This document shows, one piece after another, positions 1-6,886 of a stretch of DNA of 20,564 nt. The notes under the pieces were generated by a model. That model did not search any database and was not told where the DNA came from. It was given only the letters and a program-made list of their open reading frames with translations. The position numbers and the translations under genes are program-made. The stretch lies in NCBI GenBank assembly GCA_045589455.1, contig JAZNPC010000053.1, forward strand, positions 1-20,564, in the 5' to 3' direction. The DNA is from RGIG990 sp045589455. Its GTDB lineage: Bacteria > Verrucomicrobiota > Kiritimatiellia > RFP12 > UBA3636. How positions within the stretch are numbered: position 1 is the stretch's first letter; every line of letters starts with the position of its first letter.

Positions 1-225
1 ATCACTACCAATTTGTGGCAATGAAATCTGTTCTAAAACGAGCTGTGTCCAAAGAGATATTAACAAAACGAGGGCTAGTTAGCCTTTTAGATTACTATCT
101 TGAAAGACAAGTAGCTATGACATCAAGTATATAAAAGAAAGAAAAAAAAATGGGTTGAACCGCCGTATGCCGAACGGCACGTACGGTGGTGTGAGAGGAG
201 GAGTTAAAACTCCTCCTACTCGATT
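1..225 (+). mobile_element. Group IIC-type intron, 3' end (ORF tail, domains V and VI)
   Basis: Domain V is at about 157-192. Its basal stem pairs 159-167 with 182-190 (one G-U), a two-base CG bulge sits at 180-181, and an upper stem pairs 168-171 with 176-179 under a four-base loop. The CGC at 161-163 falls where the catalytic triad lies; CGC rather than AGC is the form known from class IIC introns such as that of Oceanobacillus iheyensis. Domain VI follows as a 9-bp perfect stem, 196-204 with 209-217, with an unpaired A at 218 as the probable branch point. The 3' splice site is then about 224-225, just after CTACTCGAT. The 5' part of the intron lies outside the window. Confidence 0.8.
3..134 (+). 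CDS. ltrA: Group II intron reverse transcriptase/maturase, C-terminal end (partial)
   Basis: The window opens inside a frame that reads without a stop for 43 codons and ends in TAA at 132-134. The last residues are a basic stretch followed by RGLVSLLDYYLERQVAM. Class C group II intron-encoded proteins, as I recall them, typically finish with this kind of 'L(T/S)N-x-RGL-x-SL-x-(D/E)YYL' tail, without an HNH endonuclease domain. The call depends strongly on context: domain V of a group II intron starts about 23 bases after the stop, the normal order for an ORF nested in domain IV. The reverse transcriptase and maturase X domains lie left of the window, so integrity cannot be judged. The protein would bind the intron RNA, help it splice and copy it into DNA at new sites. 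No start is visible because the gene is cut by the window edge. Confidence 0.72.
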   Translation, partial: HYQFVAMKSVLKRAVSKEILTKRGLVSLLDYYLERQVAMTSSI

Positions 226-352
226 TAGGCAATAGATTATAATTGGATAACGAACATGTATAGGAGAGCGCGCTAGCGCTGACGTAGCACACAGCTTATA
301 TGATGTGTGAGAGTAGGGCGCACTGTGTCTGCTTCGTATACATAATGTCTTA

Positions 353-441
353 TTCTCCCAATCCATCCAAACCTAGCAATCAATAGTGTGATGCACGTGA
401 TGGCTAGGACGACGCTGGCTCCCGCCTAAGGAAGATTGGGA
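353..441 (+). repeat. Dispersed structured repeat, copy A
   Basis: Bases 353-393 match the reverse complement of 6371-6411 at 36 of 41 positions without a gap. After a 3-base indel a further ten identical bases (TGATGGCTAG, 398-407) follow. Copy A can fold: CTCCCAATC (355-363) pairs perfectly with GATTGGGAG (433-441), and inside it CCTAGC (372-377) pairs with GCTAGG (403-408). Both copies keep the inner CTAGC/GCTAG pairing. No gene overlaps either copy. It could be a short non-autonomous element or a structured RNA; function unknown. Confidence 0.6.
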
Positions 442-473
442 GCTGGGTAGGATGGGAGGCTTGTGTGATAGAT

Positions 474-535
474 GTGTCCTAGTTTGTCAAATAGAAAGGA
501 CACCCGTAATGTGTCAAATATAAAAGACACATTAC
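474..535. repeat. Two 19-bp direct repeats, each forming a hairpin
   Basis: TGTCAAATAGAAAGGACAC (485-503) and TGTCAAATATAAAAGACAC (512-530) agree at 17 of 19 positions, 27 bases apart. The first lies in an inverted repeat GTGTCC/GGACAC (474-479, 498-503). The second lies in a perfect 10-bp inverted repeat GTAATGTGTC/GACACATTAC (506-515, 526-535) with a 10-base A/T loop. The shape resembles insertion-sequence ends or paired protein-binding sites. No transposase gene is beside it. Confidence 0.55.
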
Positions 536-570
536 TCACCCGCTGTAAATATATGTTTAAGTATTGCGCA

Positions 571-599
571 TTGCTTTGCTAGTCAAAATTTGGTATAAT
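571..599 (+). promoter_or_regulatory. Promoter of the phosphate transporter gene
   Basis: TTGCTT (571-576), a 17-base spacer and TATAAT (594-599), preceded by TGG that gives an extended -10. Transcription would start near 606, leaving a leader of about 68 bases. An AAGGA ribosome-binding site is at 660-664. Confidence 0.75.
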
Positions 600-673
600 T
601 TCACGCGAAAAATAAGAAGAAAAGAAATAAGAAAAGAAGTTAAAGTTAATAATTATTCGAAGGAAAGAATAAA

Positions 674-3190
674 ATGCTAAAATCAAATTTGGCGGTCGGT
701 CTCTTATGCGCTTCAATTGCACTATTGTCTGGGTGTTCTGGTGGTGACTCCTCAAAAAGCACCTTAAGTAAAGTAAAAATACATGATAGTCAAGTACAAA
801 CCGCCTTACCCGGTGAAGAGTTTTCTAAAGATTTAATTCTTGAAGTAATAGGAACAACACACGGTGGAATTTTTGGAGGAACCGATGAGGTTCCATATGT
901 TGGCGAGACACTTATTCTTCAGGCGGCTCCTGATTCAGAGCTTTTTATCTGTCCAATAATTTCAACAGAAGCTCAGGCTGATGAAGAAGCAAGTAATCAA
1001 TATCTAAAGGTAGCAGAGATTAAAACAGACGCTGGCGGTATCGCTCGCGCAAGAATTAAAGCAGGAAATATAACAGGTGACCAGTATCTTGATGTTATTC
1101 CTCAATCTAACACAAATAAAGCAATCAGAATAAGATTTGTAACTGGTGTAAAAATCGATGGCGTTAATCAAGAGATTTCTGCAGGCGCGTCATCTTCAAA
1201 GCCAATTTCTGTCACCGTTGTAGATAAAGATGGAAATCCTGTTGAAGGCGGAGATGTATATTTTAACCTCATAAGCTATCCAAGTGATGGTAAGGATGTT
1301 AAGCTTTCAACTGTTGCTGCTAAAACAAATTCTGATGGTGTCGCAGATACTTCCATTACAATGGGTAGTGGTACTGGTAAGTATGAGTTGAGTGTCGAGG
1401 TTGATACACAAGAAACAACAACTCGAGGAATTCCCGTTAATCAGTTAGGTATTAATATATTTGCACTTTGTATGAATGTATTTGGTGGCCTAGCTATTTT
1501 CGTGCTTGGTATGAAGCTAATGAGTGATGGCTTAACTAAGGTTGCTGGCGAAAAAATGCGTACATTGCTTCATATGTTCTCTAAGAATAAGTATGTAGCA
1601 GTGGTTGCTGGTGCAATCGTTACTGCTGTTGTTCAATCTTCTAGTGCCACAACAGTAATGGTTATTGGTTTTATCAATGCTGGTCTATTAAATCTATCAC
1701 AGTCATTGGGTATTATTTTTGGTGCTAATATTGGTACAACAATTACAGCACAGATTATCGCATTTGATATTTCTAGTATCACAATGCCATCTATCATTAT
1801 TGGTATGGTTATGACCTTTATTGCGGTAAAGGTTCTTCGCGGTTGGGGTGAAGCAATACTTGGTTTTGGTTTGCTATTCTTTGGTATGGGTTTAATGAGT
1901 ACAGAATTAAAAGGAATTGCACAGTTCCCATCCTTTATGGAGATATTCCAAGCCTTTGATTGCGCTCCAAATGCTGATGGTATAATGCCAATTGGATCTG
2001 TTCTAGGAGCATTAGGAATAGGTATTCTCGTTACTGTTATCATTCAGAGTAGCTCTGCTGCATCAGGTATTATTCTTGCTCTTGGTGCATCCGGTCTTAT
2101 TAACTTCTATACTGCTGTTATCCTTGTTCTTGGTTCAAACATCGGAACAACTGTTACAGCACAGCTAGCAGCATTGGCAGCTAACAGAATTGCAAAACAA
2201 GCAGCATTAGCGCATACCTTCTTTAACTGCTTAGGTGTGTTAATCGTGCTGGTGTCGTTCCTGTTCGTATGGGGTGAAGGTGATGAAAAAGCTCCTGTGT
2301 TCTTCCATTTAATTAATAGCTTAACCTCAGGAAACGCGCTTGGAGAAATTCCTCAGAATTTGCCACGCCATATTGCTAATGCTCATACCGTATTCAATAT
2401 TGGTACAACTCTGATCCTATTGCCATTTGCTGGTCTACTAGCAAAGCTTTGCGAACGCATTATACGTGTTAAGAAGGATGAAGAGGTTAAATACCAGTAT
2501 CTTGAGCCACATTTGTTGGACAACCCAATTATTGCATTAGAGCAGGCAACAAAGAGCTATTCTTCTATGCTTCATGAGTCATGGGATATGATTGAATCCT
2601 CAACAATGGAGCACTTTGTAAATAATAATTTCGATGAAGAGGTTGCTGCTTCCTTTGATGCTAGAGAGAAAGAGGTTGATAAGCATCAGTTTGAAATTAC
2701 TAATTATTTAACACAGATTACTCGTCGTCCTCTAACTCAGCAGCAGGCTGAATACATTCCTGTGTTGATGCACTGTACTAATGATGCTGAACGTATAGCT
2801 GACTATACAAGCAATATCATTTCTCTTTCATCACGCTTGAAGGAGGCTGATGCATCTATATCAGAGGCAGGTCTAGAGGATTTGAAATTCTTGTTTGACT
2901 GCCTCCGTAAGCAAGCAAATCTATTGATGATTTCTATTTCTGAGCACAATGTTGATGCTGCTTTCGAAGCACGTGCGATGGAAAAAGAATTTTCACGTCT
3001 ATCTAGTGAAATTGAGGATAAGCATATTGAGCGCTTGCGCGAGGGAACTTGCCGTGTAATCGTAGGTGTTATCTTCATCGAATTACTTGGAGAGCTGGAG
3101 AAGGTTTCTAGTAAGTTGGCAACAATTGCAAAGCGCGCTCCTAAAATTCAGGGCTACTTTGAAAGTATTCCAGTTGCGAGTAAGAGCTAA
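674..3190 (+). CDS. Composite Na/Pi cotransporter with lipoprotein signal, Ig-like region and PhoU-like tail
   Basis: Predicted sodium-dependent phosphate transporter of the NptA/PF02690 family in the inner membrane. Residues 1-20 are a signal ending in the lipobox LLSGC with C21 as lipid site. Residues about 30-255 are soluble; 177-245 (ISVTVVDKDGNPVEGGDVYF and on) look like a bacterial Ig-like (Big_1-type) strand domain. The transport core runs from about 260 to 590 as two inverted halves, each with the family's signature pair: QSSSATT (321-327) with GANIGTT (350-356), and QSSSAAS (458-464) with GSNIGTT (487-493). Residues about 615-825 are helical and charged, as in the PhoU-like tail of longer family members. 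At 838 residues it is longer than the usual 540-600, the excess being the N-terminal part. AAGGA at 660-664 supports this start. The gene stands alone with its own promoter. Whether it imports or exports phosphate cannot be read from the sequence. Confidence 0.85.
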   Translation: MLKSNLAVGLLCASIALLSGCSGGDSSKSTLSKVKIHDSQVQTALPGEEFSKDLILEVIGTTHGGIFGGTDEVPYVGETLILQAAPDSELFICPIISTEAQADEEASNQYLKVAEIKTDAGGIARARIKAGNITGDQYLDVIPQSNTNKAIRIRFVTGVKIDGVNQEISAGASSSKPISVTVVDKDGNPVEGGDVYFNLISYPSDGKDVKLSTVAAKTNSDGVADTSITMGSGTGKYELSVEVDTQETTTRGIPVNQLGINIFALCMNVFGGLAIFVLGMKLMSDGLTKVAGEKMRTLLHMFSKNKYVAVVAGAIVTAVVQSSSATTVMVIGFINAGLLNLSQSLGIIFGANIGTTITAQIIAFDISSITMPSIIIGMVMTFIAVKVLRGWGEAILGFGLLFFGMGLMSTELKGIAQFPSFMEIFQAFDCAPNADGIMPIGSVLGALGIGILVTVIIQSSSAASGIILALGASGLINFYTAVILVLGSNIGTTVTAQLAALAANRIAKQAALAHTFFNCLGVLIVLVSFLFVWGEGDEKAPVFFHLINSLTSGNALGEIPQNLPRHIANAHTVFNIGTTLILLPFAGLLAKLCERIIRVKKDEEVKYQYLEPHLLDNPIIALEQATKSYSSMLHESWDMIESSTMEHFVNNNFDEEVAASFDAREKEVDKHQFEITNYLTQITRRPLTQQQAEYIPVLMHCTNDAERIADYTSNIISLSSRLKEADASISEAGLEDLKFLFDCLRKQANLLMISISEHNVDAAFEARAMEKEFSRLSSEIEDKHIERLREGTCRVIVGVIFIELLGELEKVSSKLATIAKRAPKIQGYFESIPVASKS

Positions 3191-3210
3191 AAGTTGATAT
3201 GCTTTGCAGA

Positions 3211-3267
3211 AGCTATTATTTTAGGACTTAAATATGAATAGAATAATTTGAGACATTGATAATAGCT
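3211..3267. repeat. Perfect 9-bp inverted repeat after the transporter gene
   Basis: AGCTATTAT (3211-3219) is the exact reverse complement of ATAATAGCT (3259-3267), with 39 bases between. No T-run follows on the plus strand, so it is not a typical intrinsic terminator, although no better terminator is visible for the gene upstream. Confidence 0.4.
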
Positions 3268-3290
3268 ACTATACAAAAAGAAATATTTTA

Positions 3291-3319
3291 TTGACTTTGC
3301 TCACAAAATTTAGTACTTT
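3291..3319 (+). promoter_or_regulatory. Promoter of the rpmH-rnpA-yidD-yidC operon
   Basis: TTGACT (3291-3296), a 17-base spacer and TACTTT (3314-3319). The -10 lies inside a short palindrome, AGTAC-TTTAT-GTACT (3312-3326), and TTTAGT at 3310-3315 can pair with ACTAAA at 3335-3340. The leader to the rpmH start is about 50 bases. Confidence 0.6.
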
Positions 3320-3377
3320 ATGTACTTCGTTCGAACTAAAAGGTTTTTACCCACTTATATAATTCAGGAATATTACA

Positions 3378-3515
3378 ATGAAACAACTTTATCAGCCATC
3401 TAAAATTAAGCGCGCCCGCAAGGTTGGTTTCCGCGCACGCATGGCAACAGCTGATGGTCGCAAGGTTTTGCGTCGTCGCCGTCAGAAGGGCCGCGTAAAT
3501 CTAGTACAGGCATAA
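3378..3515 (+). CDS. rpmH: 50S ribosomal protein bL34
   Basis: Encodes a 45-residue, very basic protein beginning MKQLYQPSKIKRARKVGFRAR and continuing MATADGRKVLRRRRQKGR. This matches the bL34 family pattern (Q-P-S-x-x-K-R-x-R-x-x-G-F-R-x-R-M-x-T-x-x-G-R-x-V-L-x-x-R-R-x-K-G-R). bL34 binds 23S rRNA in the large subunit. The start is the only ATG that gives the family N-terminus; the preceding AGGAA (3366-3370) is a modest ribosome-binding site. The gene sits five bases before rnpA, the widely conserved order. The operon promoter is about 60 bases upstream. Confidence 0.97.
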   Translation: MKQLYQPSKIKRARKVGFRARMATADGRKVLRRRRQKGRVNLVQA

Positions 3516-3520
3516 ATTTT

Positions 3521-3979
3521 ATGTCTAAATTGCCGCTCAAGGAGATGTGTGCCGAGATCTGCAACGCGGAGAAACAAGCTTCGCGTTGCAGTTTGCGTTT
3601 TCAAAAGGCAAGTCATTTGCGAAAGCACGAAGATTTTCAGCACATATTTGAGGTTGGTAAACAATCTTTTGGGAGGTATATTACCCTTTGGGTAAGTAAG
3701 GAGCCTACTGCTTGTCATAGAATTGGTGTTGTAGCTACAAAGCGCACCTTTCATGATGCAGTGCAGCGTAATAGAGCAAAGCGCCTTATACGTGAATCGT
3801 TTAGATTGTTACAGAATCAACTTGTTCTTACAAAACCATGGGATATCGTTGTGATTGCACGTCGATCAATCCTCGGTCAGAAGCAACAGTTAGTCCAAGA
3901 AGAAATGCTTGCATTATTTAATAGACAGCATATTATTCAGAAAGTAACAAATGAAGTGGTTAGCAATCCTTCTAATTAG
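3521..3979 (+). CDS. rnpA: Ribonuclease P protein component
   Basis: This 152-residue basic protein is the protein subunit of RNase P, which trims the 5' leader from precursor tRNAs. The core starts near residue 31 with SHLRKHEDFQHIFEVGKQ, and the family's RNR signature is at 80-95 (AVQRNRAKRLIRESFR). The approximately 28 residues before the core are longer than in most relatives. The next ATG (3545) has AAGGAG directly against it, too close to work well, so 3521 is kept. Translation may be coupled to rpmH, which stops five bases earlier. The 3' end overlaps yidD by 29 bases, in another frame. Confidence 0.93.
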   Translation: MSKLPLKEMCAEICNAEKQASRCSLRFQKASHLRKHEDFQHIFEVGKQSFGRYITLWVSKEPTACHRIGVVATKRTFHDAVQRNRAKRLIRESFRLLQNQLVLTKPWDIVVIARRSILGQKQQLVQEEMLALFNRQHIIQKVTNEVVSNPSN

Positions 3980-4247
3980 AATGTACAAAGTAGCTCTTTC
4001 TCCAATATTAGGAGCTAATTGTAGATTTCATCCAACCTGCTCAACGTATGGAATAGAGGCGCTGCAAAAATATGGATTTATAAAAGGTTCTTGGTTAATA
4101 GCCCGTAGAATATTACGATGTCGGCCATTTGGTCCACATGGTTATGATCCTGTTCCTTTAATGTGGCCAGGTTTTTTTGGAAAAATACCAAAGCCAGGTG
4201 AAGAGTTAGAGCAAATTTCAGAAGAGAAAGAGAACAAAAATGAATAA
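3951..4247 (+). CDS. yidD: YidD membrane protein insertion efficiency factor
   Basis: A 98-residue protein with the full YidD (PF01809) signature: an N-terminal hydrophobic amphipathic helix (WLAILLIRMYKVALSPILG), then CRFHPTCSTYGIEAL, then RRILRCRPFGPHGYDPVP. The three cysteines of the motif are present. YidD lies at the inner face of the cytoplasmic membrane and aids insertion of proteins by YidC, encoded next. The gene begins 29 bases inside the end of rnpA and its stop overlaps the yidC start by eight bases, so translation of all three is probably coupled. The acidic tail after residue 80 is typical and variable. Confidence 0.95.
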   Translation: MKWLAILLIRMYKVALSPILGANCRFHPTCSTYGIEALQKYGFIKGSWLIARRILRCRPFGPHGYDPVPLMWPGFFGKIPKPGEELEQISEEKENKNE

Positions 4248-6168
4248 AAAAGAGAAGATAATTGTTTTAATTTTAACAATTGCTTTAGTTTGGACTTTCT
4301 ATAATTCTTATCAGCAAAGTAAGAAAATAGCAGAAGAACAGCAGGCCGCTAAAGAGCAACAAGCAGCAGAACAGCAGGCAGCTAAAGAGCAACAAGCAGA
4401 CGAACAGAATTCTGGCGGGGAAGAGCAGTCAAATGCCGATGGGAATGGAATACCAGCAGATCAGCAAGAAAAGATAGATGGACAATCTGAGAAGCCAAAA
4501 ATAGAATATCTTGAAACTCAAAAAATTAGCGTAACTAATAATCTAGTTGTCTATACATTCACATCAAAGGGTGGCGCTATTGAAAGTGTTACTTTAAATG
4601 GTTACCCGGCACGTTTAGATGGTGACAACCCTGTATTTTTGGATTTTTCTCGTAAACCAGCAATGCTTGTAGAGCGCGGTATTGAGAATTATCAAACAGA
4701 GTATGACGACTATGAGATTAATGTTGTTTCTTCAAATAAGGTAGTTGTTTCATCTATTAATACAAATGGTGTTAGAGTTGTTAAGACCTTTAATATCCCT
4801 AATGAGGGATATATGGTTGAAACAACAATTCGTTTTGAGAACTTGACAGATTCATCACTAGTAGAGCCAAATTATTTCGTTTCTACAGGTGCATTGTATT
4901 TACAAAGCATTGAAGCAGTAAATCCAGCAGATATTTCATTTGATACCGCTGAAGGTTTATCTGATGTTGCATTAGATTATCGAGTAAGAGAGTCTAATGA
5001 GAATGATTTTGATGTAAGCGATTGTGATTTAACTAAGTTAGCTGAGGAGCTATTTGGTGGTAGTGGAGGAGGTTGCTCCTCTATCCAGGTTGATCCAAAA
5101 TCTTCAACAATTGGAGAAGAAGTTGATAATATGGATGTTGAATGGGTTTCTCTTCGAAACCGCTTCTTCGTACAGTTCCTTGCTTATAGAGGTCAAGAGA
5201 ATGGAAATAACTCTACTTTTTCTAAATATGGTAATGGAGTTAAGTTCTATTCCACACGTATAGTTAACCCAGAGTCTGTTTCATCTTTTGTTCCAGATTC
5301 AGCAGCAATAGCCATGAGATTCCCTGCTGTAACTATTCCTGCTAATGGTTCAGTAGAGCAGAAGTTCTCACTTTATGTTGGTCCACGCAAGCTATCAGAA
5401 TTAAAGGGAATAGCAGAGGATTCTGTTGATGTAATGAATTTTGGCACATGGGATTTCTTCTGTATTTGGTTGCTTGAGTTCCTTGTTTTCATAGCAGGTA
5501 TTTTTGGTGGAGACTATGGTATAGCAATTATCGTATTAACAATTATTGTTCGCTTAATCCTATATCCTATCAATAGGAAGAGTGTTGCCGGTATGCGCAA
5601 GATGCAAGAGGTTCAGCCATTAATTAAGGAAATTAATGAGAAATATAAGGATGATCCTCAGCAGCGTCAACGTGAAATGATGCGTATATATAGTGAGCAT
5701 AAGATTAATCCATTAGCAAGTTGCTTGCCAATGCTAATCCAGCTTCCAATCTTCTTGGCATTGTTTAACATCTTAGGTTCTGCTATTGAATTACGTTATG
5801 AGTCATTCCTTTGGATTCCAGATCTTTCTTCACCAGAGAATTTGTTTAGAGATTCACTAGGCTTTGGAGTTAATATCCTTCCAATATTGATGGCAGTAAC
5901 AATGGGCCTACAGACATCATTGTCTCCTTCTTCTGGAGATCCTTCCCAGCGTAAGATGATGGTTGTATTTATGCCAATATTTATGTTGTTCATCTTCTAT
6001 AGCATGCCTTCAGCATTAACATTGTATTGGACAGTTTCTCAAATTCTTGCAATTATTGGTATGCTTTGGTATAACAAACGCCATCCGATAGCAAAAACCC
6101 AAGAAGATGGGGTAGAGGTAATCGCTCCACCTCGCGAGACTCGCCAAATGCGTAGAAATAAGAAATAA
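4240..6168 (+). CDS. yidC: Membrane protein insertase YidC
   Basis: This 642-residue insertase places proteins into the inner membrane, alone or with Sec. Residues 6-24 form the first membrane segment. Residues 30-60 are a Q/A/E-rich linker made of a duplicated 33-base unit. Residues about 90-385 form the large periplasmic beta domain found in Gram-negative YidC. Residues about 400-615 are the conserved 60-kDa inner-membrane core: helix GIAIIVLTIIVRLILYPI with the groove arginine R438, the cytoplasmic hairpin rich in charged residues (455-490), then further helices around 493-513, 543-560 and 573-610. The basic C-terminus (RETRQMRRNKK) would touch the ribosome. The start overlaps yidD by eight bases. 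The length suits a Gram-negative organism. A strong terminator follows, so the usual next gene, mnmE, is not in this operon. Confidence 0.97.
   Translation: MNKKEKIIVLILTIALVWTFYNSYQQSKKIAEEQQAAKEQQAAEQQAAKEQQADEQNSGGEEQSNADGNGIPADQQEKIDGQSEKPKIEYLETQKISVTNNLVVYTFTSKGGAIESVTLNGYPARLDGDNPVFLDFSRKPAMLVERGIENYQTEYDDYEINVVSSNKVVVSSINTNGVRVVKTFNIPNEGYMVETTIRFENLTDSSLVEPNYFVSTGALYLQSIEAVNPADISFDTAEGLSDVALDYRVRESNENDFDVSDCDLTKLAEELFGGSGGGCSSIQVDPKSSTIGEEVDNMDVEWVSLRNRFFVQFLAYRGQENGNNSTFSKYGNGVKFYSTRIVNPESVSSFVPDSAAIAMRFPAVTIPANGSVEQKFSLYVGPRKLSELKGIAEDSVDVMNFGTWDFFCIWLLEFLVFIAGIFGGDYGIAIIVLTIIVRLILYPINRKSVAGMRKMQEVQPLIKEINEKYKDDPQQRQREMMRIYSEHKINPLASCLPMLIQLPIFLALFNILGSAIELRYESFLWIPDLSSPENLFRDSLGFGVNILPILMAVTMGLQTSLSPSSGDPSQRKMMVVFMPIFMLFIFYSMPSALTLYWTVSQILAIIGMLWYNKRHPIAKTQEDGVEVIAPPRETRQMRRNKK
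4336..4401 (+). repeat. 33-bp tandem duplication inside yidC
   Basis: Bases 4336-4368 and 4369-4401 are near-identical (about 2 differences) and are followed by the first six bases of a third unit. Each encodes EQQAAKEQQA(A/D). The repeat is in frame and lies in the disordered linker after the first membrane segment, where length change should be tolerated. Confidence 0.85.
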
Positions 6169-6191
6169 TTTATTTTCTTAAATATGTAAAG

Positions 6192-6221
6192 AAAGCGTGC
6201 ACTAACGGTGCACGCTTTTTT
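6192..6221 (+). terminator. Intrinsic terminator of the rpmH-yidC operon
   Basis: An 11-bp perfect stem, AAAGCGTGCAC (6192-6202) with GTGCACGCTTT (6208-6218), closes a five-base loop and runs into six T's. Confidence 0.9.
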
Positions 6222-6350
6222 ACAACTGGCATGTATATGTTCTGTGGTAAAAGTCCATTTGGTGTAGTTATCGACTTACGCGATTTTATTGTTGTGTGTC
6301 CGTCGGTTTTATAAGGGCGCATCTGAGTTATTCATCAATTACGCCTCGCA

Positions 6351-6411
6351 CTTCTAGCCATCACACTAGCCATGACGCTATTTATTGCTAGCTTTGGGTG
6401 GATTGGGAGAA
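6351..6411 (-). repeat. Dispersed structured repeat, copy B (inverted)
   Basis: On the minus strand this matches copy A at 353-410 (36 of 41 bases over 6371-6411, then a 3-base indel and TGATGGCTAG). It keeps the CTAGC/GCTAG inner pairing but lacks the outer GATTGGGAG arm. On the plus strand CTAGCCAT occurs twice (6354-6361, 6366-6373). The flanks at 6222-6350 hold no gene that I can see. Confidence 0.6.
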
Positions 6412-6457
6412 AAACTCGGATATGCTCTATTATTATATATGCACTAATTTATTTTAA

Positions 6458-6487
6458 TTGACTTGCGCTAATAAAATAATGTAAAAT
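6458..6487 (+). promoter_or_regulatory. Promoter of tRNA-Gly
   Basis: TTGACT (6458-6463), an 18-base spacer and TAAAAT (6482-6487), 25 bases before the mature 5' end of the tRNA. Confidence 0.7.
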
Positions 6488-6512
6488 TCACCTAGTTAAC
6501 AACCTTTAACAA

Positions 6513-6586
6513 GCGGGCGTAATTCAATGGTAGAATAGGAGCTTCCCAAGCTTCGTACGGGGGTTCGATTCCCCTCGCCCGCTCCA
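6513..6586 (+). tRNA. tRNA-Gly (anticodon CCC)
   Basis: A complete cloverleaf can be drawn. The 7-bp acceptor stem is GCGGGCG with CGCCCGC. The D arm is ATTC/GAAT around AATGGTA. The anticodon stem is GGAGC/GCTTC (one G-U) around the loop TTCCCAA, with anticodon CCC at 6545-6547. The T arm is GGGGG/CCCCT (one G-U) around TTCGATT. The discriminator is T and CCA is encoded. It reads the glycine codon GGG. It is a single-gene transcript with its own promoter and is followed at once by eight T's (6587-6594). Confidence 0.96.
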
Positions 6587-6794
6587 TTTTTTTTGGGGTA
6601 AGAGATAAGCGCTGCAGTAAGGATGCAAGACTTGTTCCGCGCTAGTGCATTATTGTGTTTGGTGGGTTAGTACCTTTAATTCATATCTATTAGTTTTGCC
6701 ATTATGCAAATTCGTTCTACTCATACCACATTTGTTGTATAGTTGTTTGCTCTAAATTTCCGCTAATAACAACGGAATTTTAACAATTTTTGTG
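6587..6794. other. Non-coding stretch between tRNA-Gly and rpsO promoter
   Basis: After the T8 run no gene is visible on either strand. The only structure I see is a near-perfect hairpin AAATTTCCG/CGGAATTTT (6754-6762 with 6773-6781, one mismatch) just before the rpsO promoter; it could be a weak terminator or an operator. Confidence 0.5.
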
Positions 6795-6824
6795 TTGCTT
6801 TTTGTTTCAATGGTATGATAAAAT
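6795..6824 (+). promoter_or_regulatory. Promoter of rpsO
   Basis: TTGCTT (6795-6800), an 18-base spacer and TAAAAT (6819-6824). An overlapping extended -10 (TGGTATGAT, ending at 6819) is an alternative. The layout resembles the transporter promoter at 571-599. Confidence 0.6.
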
Positions 6825-6886
6825 CACTGGACACAAGTCAAAAAAGTTTAAATTATTAATCAATAAATAAGGATGACAGAGTAGTC

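Larger units (their letters stand above)
226..570. other. 345-base non-coding stretch between intron and transporter gene
   Basis: I see no convincing gene here. The stretch is unusually rich in inverted repeats: AGCGC-GCTA-GCGCT at 267-280, the structured repeat at 353-441, and two hairpins at 474-535. Its base composition is more mixed than that of the flanking coding DNA, and reading frames are short and broken on both strands. It may be the downstream exon side of the intron target or the remains of an older mobile element. Confidence 0.6.

Noticed and set aside
115..366. Minus-strand frames of 65 and 83 codons over the intron end
   Set aside because: They run across the intron's domain V/VI and the repeat region on the opposite strand; their composition is not protein-like and no ribosome-binding site or family match is visible.
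353..441. Integron attC site reading of copy A
   Set aside because: It has long-range pairing, but I cannot find the required R'/R'' core (GTTRRRY) arrangement and no integrase or cassette gene is near.
1633..3078. Minus-strand frames of 91-136 codons inside the transporter gene
   Set aside because: They are mirror frames of a gene with strong family motifs and have no start signals.
3191..3377. Replication origin next to rpmH
   Set aside because: rpmH-rnpA often lies near oriC, but no dnaA gene and no cluster of DnaA boxes (TTATCCACA-like) is visible.
5054..5263. 69-codon plus-strand frame inside yidC
   Set aside because: It lies wholly within the periplasmic domain of yidC in another frame and has no independent support.
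6587..6700. Second tRNA after tRNA-Gly
   Set aside because: No second cloverleaf, T-loop motif or CCA end could be found in this stretch.
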